NCBI GenBank assembly: GCA_905221605.1
Contig: CAJNDS010001646.1
Span: 336,001-400,000 of the forward strand
Direction: 5' to 3'
DNA: 64,000 bases
Source: Symbiodinium natans
Taxonomy: Eukaryota > Sar > Dinophyceae > Suessiales > Symbiodiniaceae
Part shown: positions 1 to 10,860 of the stretch, in pieces
Numbering within the stretch: the stretch's first letter is position 1
Layout of the letters: the number at the start of each line of letters is the position of its first letter
Position numbers and translations under genes: made by a program
The notes under the pieces: model-generated
The model's database searches: none
The model's input: only the letters and a program-made list of their open reading frames with translations
What the model was told of the DNA's origin: nothing

Positions 1-1259
1 AATAACATGGTAACTTTGAAGTGGTTTCCTTTTCGGCAACCCAGCAAAATGGTCAACCGGATCTTATCTTCACCTTTTGCTTGTCGATCGAGCCAAAAAC
101 AATATATAGTCAGGACCATACAGCAGTACTGCAAAGGAGCTTGGACACCTGTGTCCACGAACTGTCAGGTATAGATGAACACAGACGGATGCAGGCCGAC
201 GAGGTTCTACGGAGACTGGACTTGTCTGGGGCTCCTGCAGCAGCAGAGCCTGCACAAGGACGGCATATGACACCCTCACAGTGCGGACATGACGGTCATG
301 ACTTATCATGCCTCACTAAACCACTTTTTCAAAACAAACAGAAGCTCAATGATCGGGTAATCGCCCCCCCCTCTGGAAGCAACTCTGAGATTTTTCCCCT
401 CGATCTGCCGATCTGCGCCGGAAGACGAGGCCACGGAAGATGCCAGAGGCATCGTAGAGCCTTCCCAAGCTCAGGGTCGAGAGATTCCGAGAGATTCAGT
501 GAATGATTCTACAAACCGACAACAAGGCATGTGGCTTCCCTTTGGCTTCGGGCAACTTGATGCAAGCCTGCTATAAAGTCAAGACTTGACGATAATCAGG
601 ACTTGTTGATGCGAACAAGCCGGCTGACACCAAGCTGGCTTTGCTCGGCTATTTGAGTTTAGGTGAGGTCAAGCCCGCTGCCCTCTTTTATGCAAGGGAG
701 CCCTGTTGAACGACGCAAGCTTGCCAGCCCACGCCTCTCTTCCAATTTCAAGGACCCGAGGAGATCCGGTGGAGGGCTGTCAGACTTGCTGGAACCTGCC
801 ACGTGGGAGTAGGGTCTTCATGCAGATCCACCTTGAGAGCGCAACAACCCTTCGTTGTAGGTTGCCTATGCGTCCTATTATACAGGACCCCCCCTCACAA
901 AACGCCGGCTTGAGGATGGCATAGTCTCTCTCTCTGTCTTTTTTTTCCTTCTATCTCTCCCTCTCTCTCTCTCTTGCATAAGTAGTCTTTGCCAGCTCGC
1001 GCCTCGGCCGAAGAGCCGCCAAAGCATGCCCACAGCGTCCTGTAGCTGCGGCACATGCTGTGACGAGTTTTCGGGGCAAAAAACACAACAAAATCTCTCG
1101 GGCTGTGGGTTCAGGGCGTTACTGCAGGCGGCTCAAGCTGCCGCCACTCCACAAGGCAACTCAAGATCCTGTTCCATGGGCGCACCAGCTCCTGTAATAA
1201 AGCACACTGTCGTATATTAACAAGTCATACCTCCACACTCCGCTGTAAATGCTGTCAGA
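1..1259. other. Left-edge stretch, no gene identified
   Basis: Open frames exist on both strands, but none shows a family motif or a convincing exon. A CT-rich microsatellite lies near 925-975. If the methyltransferase gene to the right is complete, its last exons could lie in or beyond this edge. Confidence 0.4.
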
Positions 1260-1345
1260 AAAACGGGGTAGTAGGGGTACCGTACTGGGGTCCTATTTGG
1301 GGTCTTCTTTCGGGCTCCCCTATCTTCGTAAACCCCTAAACGAGT
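1260..1345. repeat. Foldback element family E, degenerate copy
   Basis: The right end, read on the minus strand, begins GGGGTTTACGAAGATAGGGG, close to the ends of the copies at 8564 and 61892. The left end keeps only the core AGGGGTACC. It looks like a decayed short inverted-repeat element. Confidence 0.45.
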
Positions 1346-1423
1346 CGGAGGAATATCGGAGCCCGGCACGAACAAATTGCGATTCGTGTGAGCGGATGTC
1401 GTGTGCCCTTCTGGGTCAAGACC

Positions 1424-1471
1424 GAAACCCTAAACCCTAAACCCTGAACCCTGAACCCTAAACCCTAAGCC
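1424..1471 (-). repeat. Interstitial telomere-type array (CCCTAAA)n
   Basis: Tandem CCCTAAA/CCCTGAA heptamers, i.e. TTTAGGG on the minus strand. One of several dozen such arrays in the window. Confidence 0.9.
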
Positions 1472-1544
1472 CGTTCCATGTTCGAGGAGCCTTGCAGCAA
1501 ACAGGGCAATGGCGCGAAGGGCCCGGGGGCTTTGGCGGCGGAGC
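1471..1544 (-). CDS. Weak candidate downstream exon of the HemK-like gene
   Basis: After an AG|G acceptor at 1546-1545 the minus strand reads an amphipathic stretch containing ALRAIALFAARLLEHG. This resembles the helix that follows the GG-x-DG region in HemK/PrmC proteins. It overlaps in role with the exon proposed at 3113-3063, and the phases between the two were not resolved, so it may be noise or belong to something else. Confidence 0.2.
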
Positions 1545-1570
1545 CTGCAGAGCCTTGTGGGGCTGCGGGG

Positions 1571-1670
1571 TTTAACCCTAGACCCTAGACCCTAAACCCT
1601 AGATCCTAAACCCTAAACCCTAAACCCAAAACCCTAAACCCTCAACCCTCAACCCTAAACCCTGTCCCTA
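1571..1670 (-). repeat. Interstitial telomere-type array (CCCTAAA)n, degenerate
   Basis: About 100 bp of CCCTAAA units with CCCTAGA and CCCTCAA variants. Confidence 0.9.
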
Positions 1671-1827
1671 GGATAGCTGAGTATGTCAGTTTGCGAGTCC
1701 CATGCATGGCAAGACTCGAATGCTGCCCACTTCATAATTCTGTTTACGATATGCCTTATGCTGTATGCACCACAAGCCATAAACACCTCCCAACTTCACT
1801 CAAGGCTGCTTTAGCTCACATAACAAA

Positions 1828-1911
1828 GGGGCCTCAATCATTGGAGTGGGGTCATATATCTACATAATGAATAGGGACCATAAGGGAGTAGCATTTTATT
1901 TATTGCGACCC
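1828..1911 (+). repeat. Dispersed repeat family A, copy 1
   Basis: Contains the family signature AGGGACCATAAGGGA followed by a GACCC end. Related copies lie at 12197, 17094, 36409 and 58769. Four of the five sit beside a poly-G or poly-C tract. Confidence 0.5.
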
Positions 1912-2173
1912 GTATATCATAGACAATCCCTCAACAAGTTTCAGTCCCGGCAAGCCCCTCCTTGCGGCCCGAAATCGTGCGAATCCTGAACAATCCGGCT
2001 GCTGGCAGAAGGTCTACCAAAAAACAATCCTCTTAACTTTTCATCACCCAGATATACCCAGATACCCGGGTTTAGGGTTTAGGGTTTCGGGTTTAGGGCT
2101 ACTGTGCACAGAACTGTGCCTTGGCGTGCGCCAGAGCTCGTGGGACCGAGGCCTTGTTTGGAAGGAGAGCATT

Positions 2174-2328
2174 GGGGAGGGGGGGGGGGGGGGCCCTCTT
2201 CAGTCTTCCGTGGGCCTCCTCTTGGGGCCGCGCAAAATCTTGAATTGAATTCTTGGAAGCGCAGTATCTGAGGGTTTAGGGTTTGTTTAGGGTTTATAGG
2301 GTTTCGGGTATAGGGTTTAGGGTTTACC
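2174..2328 (+). repeat. Poly-G tract and telomere-type array (TTTAGGG)n
   Basis: A G run of about 20 nt (2174-2193) is followed at 2271-2328 by degenerate TTTAGGG units. An A/T-rich trinucleotide stretch (ATA, AAT, ATG) follows to about 2430. Confidence 0.8.
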
Positions 2329-2429
2329 GCGACCATATTATAATAATAAGAAGAAGAATGGTAATAAGAACAATAATAGTGATAATACTAATCATAAGCA
2401 CAATAACAATGATGATAATAACAATAATA

Positions 2430-3062
2430 AAAGGCTTCGAGAACAGCCCTCTACTGCCCTACCTCCAAGGCGGCGGGGACCTCGAGGACCAGTAGGCCGC
2501 CCTCCTTGCGTGGGTGGGGCCCACACGATTCGGAGAAGTTGACCTTCAACCACTAGACTACTAGAAGCGCAGCTTCGCTCAACGGCTCAAGGGCTCAACG
2601 GACTTAGAACCCCCTTGACGAACTCCTGACAGAGCTTCCCGCCTCCAGCAAGTCGTAGCCAGACGTGTGGGCAGCGTCCTTGCAGAGTGTTGGCCCGGCT
2701 CCCGACTGTCCGCAAGTCTTAGGCTACTCATTAATTATTAGGGTTCGGGGTTTTTAAAGGGGCATGTTGGGGCAACTGGAAATCCGGCTTGTTGTGCTTC
2801 TCGCGATTGCCCTTCTCGTCCCAACTTTGAGACCCGACGTATTTGACTTGCACATTATTGTATACAGATTCTTCAGCCGCGGCTAGAGTTAGGAAAACCG
2901 AGAGCCTCGTACTCCAAAGGCTTTAAAAAAACCTGACGTGGCTCGAGGCTTTATGGTTTTGGGTCTCAGGTGCGTAGGACAGGTGACTCGGCATGTTGCG
3001 AGTTTCTCCAGCTAGCTTTCACTTCGGGGTTGTAAGAGGTGACTCTGTGCAGACCAAGATAC
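2430..3062. other. Intergenic or intronic DNA, no firm gene
   Basis: On the minus strand near 2690-2640 a frame reads WLRLAGGGKLCQEF, faintly like the LxPGGxLxxE segment of HemK proteins. Its phase does not join the proposed exon at 3113-3063, so it is not called. Nothing else stands out. Confidence 0.3.
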
Positions 3063-3113
3063 CAAGGCCATGAGGAGGACGGAGTATGCAGCGATTGCGC
3101 CGTCGACATGACC
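3063..3113 (-). CDS. HemK-like gene, exon 9 (GHVDGAIAAYSVLLMAL)
   Basis: The 51-nt exon starts after AG|G and ends before a GT donor, phase 0 at both ends. HVDGAIAAY corresponds to the GGxDGLxxY loop that follows the EPxxAL segment in HemK proteins. Joined directly to exon 8 it is about four residues shorter than usual in this loop, so a further micro-exon or another acceptor is possible. Confidence 0.5.
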
Positions 3114-6100
3114 CTGCATAAGACTTGCAAAGGCACACTCGGACCTCAGGAGCCTAAGCTAGGCCCTCGATCTGGTTTCCCAAGCCCCCGAAACTGGGCC
3201 GGGAGGCCTTTCAAAGTCCAGATCCTTGCAAGGCAACGGCGATAAATGCCAGCACCACGAGATTCTCAAAACCCTGCCCAAAATCCCGAAAACCTAGAAG
3301 CGATAGACCGGGCTTCTTATATTGGGTCTTGGACGTGTTCGTGCGGACGGGGGCTTCCCAAAAACAGCTGGACGCGTTTGGCAGATTGCTCTTGATTGGC
3401 TGTGGGAAGGTGACTGTAAACGTGATGGACGAACAAGCTCACAATGTCGAGTCACAGCAAGTGAGTCCTGAATCCTGCGTTCTCATGATTCGCATGCGGC
3501 CTTGTGACCACCAAGCGCGGCCATCACTTTGGCCGTTCGCTGGAAAACGAAGGCCTGCCCAGTTTAGAGTAAAAAGTCATACAGGGAAGGCAGTGGGGCA
3601 GTGGGGCAATAGTGGAAATCGTACGTAATTTTGGGCACCTCCATCTTTCGGTTATTCGGACTGGAGGGGGCTCAGAGCTCACCCTAAGGTTCAAGAGACA
3701 CAGAGCCCCCCTCCCCTAAACCCTAAACGAAAGTAGCACAGAGGCACAGAGGCACCTGCCAAGGCTCTTTGGCCTGGAGCCGCGGCCCCAGCAATTCTTC
3801 AGCCTAGCGAGGGCACAGCAGAACTGATCTGGGCTTAGGGTTTCTATGGGGTTTGCGTAGGGCTTCCATACGGTTTCTATGGGGTTTCGATGGAGTTTCT
3901 AAACTGTCTTTATAGGGTTTCTATAGGTTTGGGGAACCCCGCGTTGGCCTGGGCTCTGAAAGCAAACTCTCTTTTCAGGTTCCGGGGCGCAACCCTTGGT
4001 TCCCGGCTTCATTGGCTTCGAAAACTCCACAACACTATACAACTCCTGCAAGGAGGTTGCCACGTGAACTCGGGATGAAAAGTGCCCTGTCAGAGGTGAT
4101 CCGAATCCTAACAATCACGGTACATTTCCCCAAATAGGGATTACCCCCTTTCTAGCCCAAATAGAATAGAATCTTGAAGGGACCCAGAAGGGGTGCCCCC
4201 CTTTTTCTTGGAAACCCCAGATCCGCAGGTTGCTCGTTGCCTGCGCACGGGTGAGGTAGGGCGGGTTGGCGACAACAACGTCGAAGCCGAGACCAGAGGG
4301 ACTCATCAGCGTCCTCTTTTGGCCGCTGAACAGGCTTAGCTTTTTGATGGGTTTGGGCTGCCGCGGGTTGCGACTAACAATTCCGGAGCTTCGGGTCAAA
4401 GGCTTATCACAACACAAACTCTGGAATCCCTCATGTTCGTGCTTCCAAACGCAATGTATCAAGACCCTTCCAAATCTTTTTGGGTATTCAGGTCTGCCTT
4501 CGTGCTTGCTTGGCAGACACCTGTACGTTTGAGTAGTAAAGACAAGACCAGTTGCCCTCATACTTCTGGCATGCATACGCCCGCCACCAGTTGTATTGTA
4601 AGTCATTATGTTGTCTGGCTTCCTCCAAAGCATCCCGTTGTTGCATGTGCTTGGAGATGAGTAGGAGGTCATAGAAATCGGTTCATGTGCTGGTTCCTTC
4701 AGGAAACGGGCTTAGCATACAGACTAATTCATGCGGACTAATCCCTTCCCCCTTTTACTAAAGACCACCCTAATAATAAAACACTTTCCGGAAAAATCCC
4801 AAATCCAAAAAATCTATTTAAACCCCCATTTTGAATTGGGGGGGGGGTCAGGCCTCCAATAAACCCCTCAACACCAATAAAACCCTCAGAGGGTGTAGGG
4901 TTTGGGGTCTAGGGTTAAGGGTTTAGGTTTAGAGTCCAGTCTTTTCGCAGCACGATGCTGTCTGTGAGCTGCCTGTCCGGCTGCCTGTTGCTGTGCTGCG
5001 AGAGTTGAGCTATCCCCCTCCCCCACCCCCCCCCCACCCCCCACCCCACCCCCCCCCCCCTCAAACCCTTTAAACCTTGCTGCAACCCCCCAACCCCCCA
5101 ACATCCTTTTTTAGTGTTTTTTAACAGAAAGCCCTCTTTCCTCCTTTCCTGTGCTGGCGGCAAAGACACATTTCGAGTCTTTATTCGGGTGGGGGGGGGG
5201 GGGTTGGGGGCCCGTTTAATAAGGAATTACAGCACGCTGCAGACGCCCAGTGCTTGGATTCGAGGCTTGGGGTTGGAGTAGTGGGGTTTTTAATTGGGTT
5301 AGAAGTACAATTATAATTGGGTTACTAAGTGTCATGAACCTCCAAGTGGGGCATTGGGGAGGTGTGCGGCGTGTGCGGATGCAAGGACTATACCTCCGCA
5401 GGTGCCTGACATCTGGCCTGCTACGCAACCACAACTCAACAGAGCTTTCAGAACCATCCTGGCCCGTTAACACCTAAACCCTGAAATCCGGAAACCGATC
5501 AACCCATAACCCTAAACCCCCCCATTCCCCCCCATTCCCCCCCTCTAGGACAGTTCCTGGCAAAGGGAGATCCGAGGTCGGAGAAGCAAGCCTCCACCTG
5601 GAGACTTGTTTGTGCGGACTACCATGCTGGTACCATCTTAGAATCAGGGCACACCTTTTGTGGGGGTTGGTTGCTTGATAAGGGAACCTTTAGTTCATGT
5701 ACCGTCCCAGGTCTACGTTTCCCATAAGAAGGCAGGGAACCCCTTTGTGGGTTAAATGGGCTCAGAATTATGGGGTTCTAGCCGTCGTCCAAAAACAGTC
5801 AACACAAGGAAAAATCCAGCAGCACTGGTCTCTGGGTTGGGGATTGGGAAGTTTAGGAATGCAGCGGAATACATCACTTGGAGCGAGGTGCTTGCGAATG
5901 AAAGTCGCAGGGCCCTTAAGCCATATTCCGGTTTGGTCTGCTGGACTTTGGTCACTCGTACTCGAGATTTGCTCAAGCATCGGTCCCTGGTTGACGCGTC
6001 GAGAACATGCCAGCACAAGCAATGTTGCACCCCTCAGCCCATGACCCGAAATGAAGTCCTTCCCAAGCCTTCTAAACAAGCAAGAGCTGGAGCAAGTCCA

Positions 6101-9100
6101 CCGCTTGAAATCGCTGTGGGTTACGCAGGAGGAGCTCGGCGTTGCGAGTGGCCACAGCTAAAGCCTCTGCATTGACATTCGGGGGCGGGGGGGGCCTCTG
6201 ACAAACAGTCCGGCTCGGGGACAAGTGCGGCGGTCATGCAGACCACGCCGAGATCTCCAAAGGATGAGTGCGATTTCGGGCTTCAAGCAGAAGCTCCGAT
6301 GATTAAGTAGTGATTGAAGATGCAGTGAATATGTTGGGTTCTCAGACCTGGCGGGGTCACTAGCCCCACTCGGATCACTCAAGCACCATACCTGCTCTAC
6401 GGTTTCGAAGTTGTACAAGCTTCCCAACGGGTTCTGGAACTCTGCAGGTCTCAGAAAGAGTGTGACCTGCTGCTGTCGTGCAATGGCAAAGTCAAGACAC
6501 CTCAGCGCTGCTGTCCAAGCCGACGGCTTCGGCATCGCTTCCCTCCAGACGCGTGAGTGGGAAGGGGCGCACCGTGGCATGGAGAATAGGGGTTCTTGAA
6601 GGGCCAATAGTCACTTGGTCAGCGGCACCTCGCCGATTCTCCTCAACTCACGCCTAATTCTACTGCAAGCTTAATAATGTGCCGCTTCCTGCCAGGTCGA
6701 TGCTGAAGCATGTATCCAGGAAACCCGATACCTACTGCATGCACTTTGAGCCGGCGCGCAGAACAGCTACCTAGCTAGCTGTAAGTCACTGTCTCTCAAG
6801 GTCACTCAATAATGAAAGACCGGGCCTGGAGGTCGAGCAAAGCGGAGATGGCGATGCAGCCGCTGCCCGTCCTCAAATGCGTTCGGCTACGGGTTGAGGG
6901 ATAGTGCGGTTCAGTGCTGCCCGCCTGCTCAAGGCTCTTCTTGATGAATCGTTCAATCAGGGCTGGAAGGGGTTCACACGGTCTTGCCTCCTTCAGCAGC
7001 CAACTAATTATACGAATTACGGCTGCTACGTGAGTTGTACTTGCCACATGTATTACACCATCCGATAATCCTTAATGAACTCAATTACCTCTTCGTGGGG
7101 GCCCAAACATACGCTAATCAGCAAAGCCTTAACTAAATTGAATATTACATCGATAGTTACTATTCTGTGAGAAACAAAAACAGTGTGCGTACGGCAATCT
7201 CACATTAAAGACAATGACTACAGGAACTATTAGGTTCATGCTACTAACTGTAGTATGTTTATGAAGGGTTTGTTACATTCAGTATGTAACTTAAGATGTC
7301 TGTAATGTCCACACTCTAAGTTCATTGCATTTACTTCATTACCTCCAGCCCCCCTCCCCCCTAAACCTTGATTTGCTCCATTTGCCCTTATTGCTTGCTT
7401 ATTCTTCTTCTTCAGCTTGTAAGACATTTCTGACAAGAATGCAAAGCGTCGCGTCAGTGGCATTATTGTTGTCCAGAGTACGCGCTCGGCGTCTCGACCT
7501 CCCCTCTTGCAGGCAGGGGTCCCGAGATCCAACAATCGCAGGGGACCTGGCTTTTTGACAGCACCAAGCGCCTGTCCAGGGCGGCTGTATAGGGTTGTTG
7601 AAGCAAGTGCGAAGACCTGAACATTGCTTATATCATCTTCTCATGGGCTAGTTTCCAATTCGACTAGCTCTAGAGCTGAATATATTACTAAGATCCACGC
7701 CCATGCCGTCGGACTGGCGTCCGTATGAGTTGTCCTGTATCCTAGGGATATCTTCCACCGCAAAAAGGCTAAAGGTAGCCTACTCTACTACGGTTACAAA
7801 GTCTTGAGGTGTCAAGGCGAATTTTCAGGGGAGCGGGTCTTTAATTTGCAACACCCAGACTCCCGTATTAAATTGTTTGGGCTTTGGCTTAAGGGCTCTT
7901 TGGGTTTAAGGGTTTGGGCTTCCGTAGATACGGTTGGCTTACGGGTCTTGTTGTCTGACTTCTGAATCCAAGTTGAAGTCTTAAGCAAGCCTTCCCTGAA
8001 AGAGCCATCTCGCATGACCCTGAGAGTCCTGGCAGACCCGTTGCGCCACCACCTCCGTCCCACGGCGAGGCACCATCACAGCATCCGAGACCTGGAACCT
8101 GTAGCTGCGTTTGCTAAACCCTGAACCCTGAACCCTGAACCCTAAACCCTAAACCCCAAACCCCAAACCCCAAACCCGAAACCCTAAACCCTAAACCCTC
8201 ACCCTGGTGGGCCTATGACGGACCGGAGACCTGCAAGTGACCGTTTACGCCTTCATCTCATGCCAAAACAGTTGTGACCGAAACTTGTGAGGAAAACACA
8301 TCCTATCAGGACCTCAAGACCAGCACCTGAAAACCGGGCACCACGAAATACGGTAATTGCACGTCCACGGAACTTAGCACCCTCTCCACACTCTGACTCT
8401 TTCAAAAGGAGGAAGGCTTTGGGAAAAGGCGCAAGCAGTGACCCACCTGGAGGTCTTACATTCTTGAGGCGTCTTAAAGCTCCGACATGCTCTGCACCAA
8501 AGCAGCCGGTGGCTGCAGAAAAGCTCCCAGCCCCGCGCATAGGCAATCCTGAGTTGGTTCATTGGGGGTTTACGAAAATAGGGAACCCTTAATATAGATC
8601 CCGAATAGCAGGACCCCCTTACAGTAAGGACCCGAATGCGGTACCCGTAAAATCGCAAACCCCCATACAGGTGGAAAGGACACTTTGGACAGGGTTCAGG
8701 GCTCGGGGCTGTGAGCCGCTAGCATGAAAGAAGCACTTAGGAACTTAGTGGTTAGGGTTTAGGGTGTCGGGTTTAGGGTTGAGGGTTCCCTACAATATAT
8801 CGTCTGAACACTCTCGCCTCCTGTCCCCCGCGCTGCAGCTGCTCCGCACAAACCCCCCCCCCTCCTCCCACCCCAAACCCCCAACTTCTGAGGAAGCACA
8901 ACGAGAGGGATACACCCCACGTGCAGCCTGAGGAAGCAAACTGGTAGCAAGCAGGGGTATGCATTTCTCGAACCCCTGCTCATCTCGAGTTGCTGCGTCG
9001 CAGACGCTGCAGTTTCACCAGGCGCCGCTCGCTCCTTACGATCCGGAGTTGCTGTCTTCAAGCTCCACACTGTGAGGGTTCACCTTATAATTCTGGGGCC

Positions 9101-10249
9101 ATCTACACCACATCGGCCGCCGCGCTTTATGAACCCGAACCCCGGCACGGCACATCCCAAACCCCCCCCCAGAAGTTGCCCCGTCCTCTTCAGGAAGCCG
9201 TCCCTGGCGTGCACTCAGCGCTTCCTGATGCCTTCGCCACGTGGCGCAGGCCGCCTTAAAAAACGACAGGGCCGGGCTCGTCTGGGCTTGTATGAAGTTT
9301 TTGAACTTGGGCTCCAGGGTGGAACAGCGCTGCAGTGCTTGAGGTTGCAAAAGGTGCTACTCCCGTGAAGTGAAAGGGTATGGTAGGGCAGCTTGAGTCT
9401 GCGAGATGGCGAAGGTGAGGCGGTTGGTGTTCGGACTAGGAAGCCTCCACGAAGCAAGAAGCCTGAAGTTCCTCGCCGAGCAAGGCTTTAGAGGGTTCAG
9501 GGTTTAGGACGTTTAGGATCCCTCCGACTCTCCGCAGGGGCCTCGAAGGCCTTCAGCATCTGCGCCGGGGCTTCTGCCCTGAACTCGAAGCAGCCCTGAG
9601 GCAAGTCCAAGCTCCACGCAAGCACCTTTGGGATTTAGGGTTTCGGGTTTCGGGTGCGAAGTTTACTTTTGAGGTTCCGAGGTGCAAGATGACTTTCTCT
9701 TGCCTCGCCCCACAGCCCTAGCAAGCTGAGAAGTTGTTGACTTAGGGGCTGAATACGCTAGCCCCCAAAAAGGTTAACCTGTTATCTGTACTAGGATTAA
9801 ATATCACCAAAGTGAAAGGTTAACTGCACAGCCCCTAAGTTGATGAAGCCCCATGCCGCACTGCACCCCTCTTGCATTGCCATGGTCTGTTTGGCGCTGC
9901 AGGGAGCAGGTTCGAGAGATTGGAGAGCCAGGATCGGGTAGTGCTAGCCAGCGTCTCGGGCACATGGAGAACCAAAGTTAAAAAACACATTTTTCCTCAC
10001 GATTTCTTCCCAATAAGACTTGCCGACAACTGGGAATGCTCACAGCCACGGCGCGCATTTCAAAGGGCGGCCGCGGGTACCCTTGCGGCCTAGGATGTGG
10101 TAGCCTGGGAGCGGGGGATGTCACCGATGCCTCGAAATCATGCTGGCCCAGAAAGAACATATAACTTGGGATGTTCCCCCTTCTTCTAGCAGTCCTGGAC
10201 GGGGAATATAGTACCTCCGTTTTCCAAACATGTAACTCACTTCGGGGAC
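3063..10249 (-). CDS. HEMK1: HemK/PrmC-type protein-(glutamine-N5) methyltransferase gene, multi-exon, ends not found
   Basis: This family methylates the glutamine of the GGQ motif of class I peptide release factors using S-adenosylmethionine; eukaryotic members act mostly in organelles. Nine minus-strand exons (10249-10215, 8098-8029, 7571-7522, 6871-6826, 6542-6501, 6164-6082, 4313-4241, 3803-3756, 3113-3063) join in frame. In order they give the P-x-x-SYMFGKR segment, the VPRRGTE segment (family: IPRPETE), LLDLG plus TGSGCIAIS (motif I, SAM binding), VGLDSSAEALAVATRNAE (motif II region), FDVVVANPPY (motif IV, catalytic) and a KEPWQ...DGAIAAY segment (family: EPxxAL-GGxDGLxxY). All acceptors are AG|G; donors are GT, GA or GC. 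The N-terminal helical domain and the C-terminus were not found. The introns contain foldback elements and telomere-type repeats. Symbol given by family; orthology to HEMK1 rather than another HemK paralogue is inference. Confidence 0.8.
3756..3803 (-). CDS. HemK-like gene, exon 8 (AEELLGPRLQAKEPWQ)
   Basis: The 48-nt exon lies between an AG|G acceptor and a GT donor, phase 0 on both sides. It directly extends the NPPYLTRAQ end of exon 7. The EP pair matches the conserved yEPxxAL segment located some 15-20 residues after NPPY in the family. Confidence 0.7.
4123..4214. repeat. Foldback element family E, intronic copy
   Basis: The right end, read on the minus strand, begins GGGGTTTCCAAGAAAAAGGG and the left end contains CCCCAAATAGGGATTACCCC. 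It sits 26 nt inside the intron after exon 7 of the HemK-like gene. Confidence 0.5.
4241..4313 (-). CDS. HemK-like gene, exon 7 with NPPY motif
   Basis: The 73-nt exon starts after AG|G with one base completing a codon and ends at CAG before a GC donor. It reads TLMSPSGLGF then DVVVANPPYL then TRAQ. (D/N)PPY preceded by a hydrophobic strand is the catalytic motif IV of amino-methyltransferases; the asparagine-proline backbone holds the glutamine amide of the substrate. The open frame runs on past both splice sites, but that flanking sequence is intron and repeat, not coding. Confidence 0.85.
5003..5070 (+). repeat. Poly-C-rich low-complexity tract
   Basis: Interrupted C runs within the intron between exons 6 and 7 of the HemK-like gene. 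Another G run lies at about 5189-5206. Confidence 0.7.
5303..5347 (-). repeat. Family B solo terminal repeat
   Basis: About 45 bp matching the right inverted terminal repeat of the elements at 30703-31096 and 53827-53976 (core TAAGTGTCATGAACCTCCAAGT). No inverted partner was seen nearby, so this is a fragment. Confidence 0.55.
6082..6164 (-). CDS. HemK-like gene, exon 6 (ALAVATRNAELLLRNPQRFQ...)
   Basis: It starts AG|G in phase 0 and continues SSAE from exon 5 into ALAVATRNAE, the classical xxAlxvAxxNAe helix after motif II. The RFQAVDLL that follows fits the strand before the (G)DLL acidic position. The donor is uncertain: ending at 6082 before GC gives the phase needed by exon 7, but this junction lacks the AG before the donor. 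Confidence 0.8.
6501..6542 (-). CDS. HemK-like gene, exon 5 (GSDAEAVGLDSSAE)
   Basis: A 42-nt micro-exon, AG|G acceptor and GT donor, phase 0 at both ends. AVGLDSS matches the VDIS segment (motif II) whose acidic residue contacts the SAM ribose. Confidence 0.85.
6826..6871 (-). CDS. HemK-like gene, exon 4 (TGSGCIAISALLDLQ)
   Basis: The 46-nt exon begins AG|G, that G completing a glycine codon begun in exon 3 to make the motif I loop G-TGSGCIAIS. It ends CAG before a GC donor. Spacing to the motif II exon matches the family. Confidence 0.88.
7522..7571 (-). CDS. HemK-like gene, exon 3 (ALGAVKKPGPLRLLDL)
   Basis: The 50-nt exon, AG|G acceptor, ends with two bases of a glycine codon before a GA donor; the next exon supplies the third base. 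LRLLDLG is the beta-strand leading into motif I. A GA donor is non-canonical but known in dinoflagellate genes. Confidence 0.8.
8029..8098 (-). CDS. HemK-like gene, exon 2 (FQVSDAVMVPRRGTEVVAQ...)
   Basis: The 70-nt exon follows AG|G, that G completing an Arg codon begun in exon 1. It ends at CAG before a GA donor, phase 0. FxVxxxVMVPRRGTEVV matches the family signature FxVxxxvLiPRPeTExLV. The acceptor lies about 16 nt from an intronic telomere-type array. Confidence 0.85.
8115..8203 (-). repeat. Intronic telomere-type array
   Basis: Twelve or so CCCTGAA, CCCTAAA and CCCCAAA units directly upstream, in gene sense, of exon 2 of the HemK-like gene. Confidence 0.9.
8564..8664. mobile_element. 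Foldback element family E, intact copy in intron
   Basis: About 101 bp with inverted ends GGGGGTTTACGAAAATAGGG and, from the other side, GGGGGTTTGCGATTTTACGG. Lies in the intron between exons 1 and 2 of the HemK-like gene. No coding capacity; MITE-like. Confidence 0.65.
10215..10249 (-). CDS. HemK-like gene, exon 1 of those recovered (VPEVSYMFGKR)
   Basis: A 35-nt exon with AG|G acceptor and GT donor, ending with two bases of an Arg codon. P-x-x-SYMFGKR matches the PvaYilGkreF motif that precedes the IPRPETE loop. The frame is open upstream (ALLFAALYK), so its true start could be further right. Confidence 0.7.
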
Positions 10250-10860
10250 CTTGTAGAGGGCTGCAAACAACAAGGCGGACCCTACAACCCATTCCCGAAG
10301 CTGAGAGCCTCGACACCGTCCCCTCTGCACCTGTGCAAGCCCCACGCGCAAGATGTTGAAAGATCTTGAAACTTGAAAGAGGGGACGCGTAGAACATGTG
10401 GAGCCTCAAGTGCCGAACCTAGAAACTTCTGAGCCCAAGCCCGATGCACCATTGGGCCCCTGAAGACTGAAAAGTGGACCTCCTTCGGAGCCCAGACAAC
10501 CTCCTGAAGTCGGGATCCACGCTGCCCAAGTTGGCCAAGGAGGATGCGAACAGCTTGGACCCCGGAAGGGGTGCAGGGCAGATGCACTCCAAGACCTAGA
10601 GAAGGGACGTAGAGGGGACGACTATAGTGGGTAGGATCCTCATCGAAGGCGTTGTATTTTGGAGGCTTAAGCTTTAAAAGAATGGTTTTCGGCTTCTGAC
10701 TTTCGGGACCGTTCTCGGAGGATGCTGGTTGTCAAGCCGTTGGCCACGTGCTTCTGTGCTTGGATGGCAGATGCAAGAATCCGGCCGGATTTCCAAAGAA
10801 ACCTTTCCCAAAGCTAGCTTTGCCATGGACACAGAGGAGCCACAAGCTTTTGATTCATCT
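10250..10860. other. Expected N-terminal exons of the HemK-like gene not resolved
   Basis: The minus strand near 10,580-10,500 reads VQAVRILLGQLGQRGSRLQ before an AG|GA site, which could be part of the helical N-terminal domain. No conserved residue secures it. Confidence 0.25.

Noticed and set aside
2598..2700. WLRLAGGGKLCQEF as a HemK exon
   Set aside because: Suggestive of the PGGxLxxE strand, but the phase does not join the neighbouring exon and no second motif supports it.
4115..4672. 185-codon minus-strand open frame containing NPPY taken as one gene
   Set aside because: Only about 24 codons (4313-4241) fit the methyltransferase; the flanks are intron and a family E repeat, and splice signals bound the exon.
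10171..10215. YYIPRP directly after YMFGKRR read as the IPRPETE loop
   Set aside because: It begins at a GT donor and lacks the 12-15 residues that normally separate the two motifs; the exon at 8098-8029 supplies the proper segment in phase.
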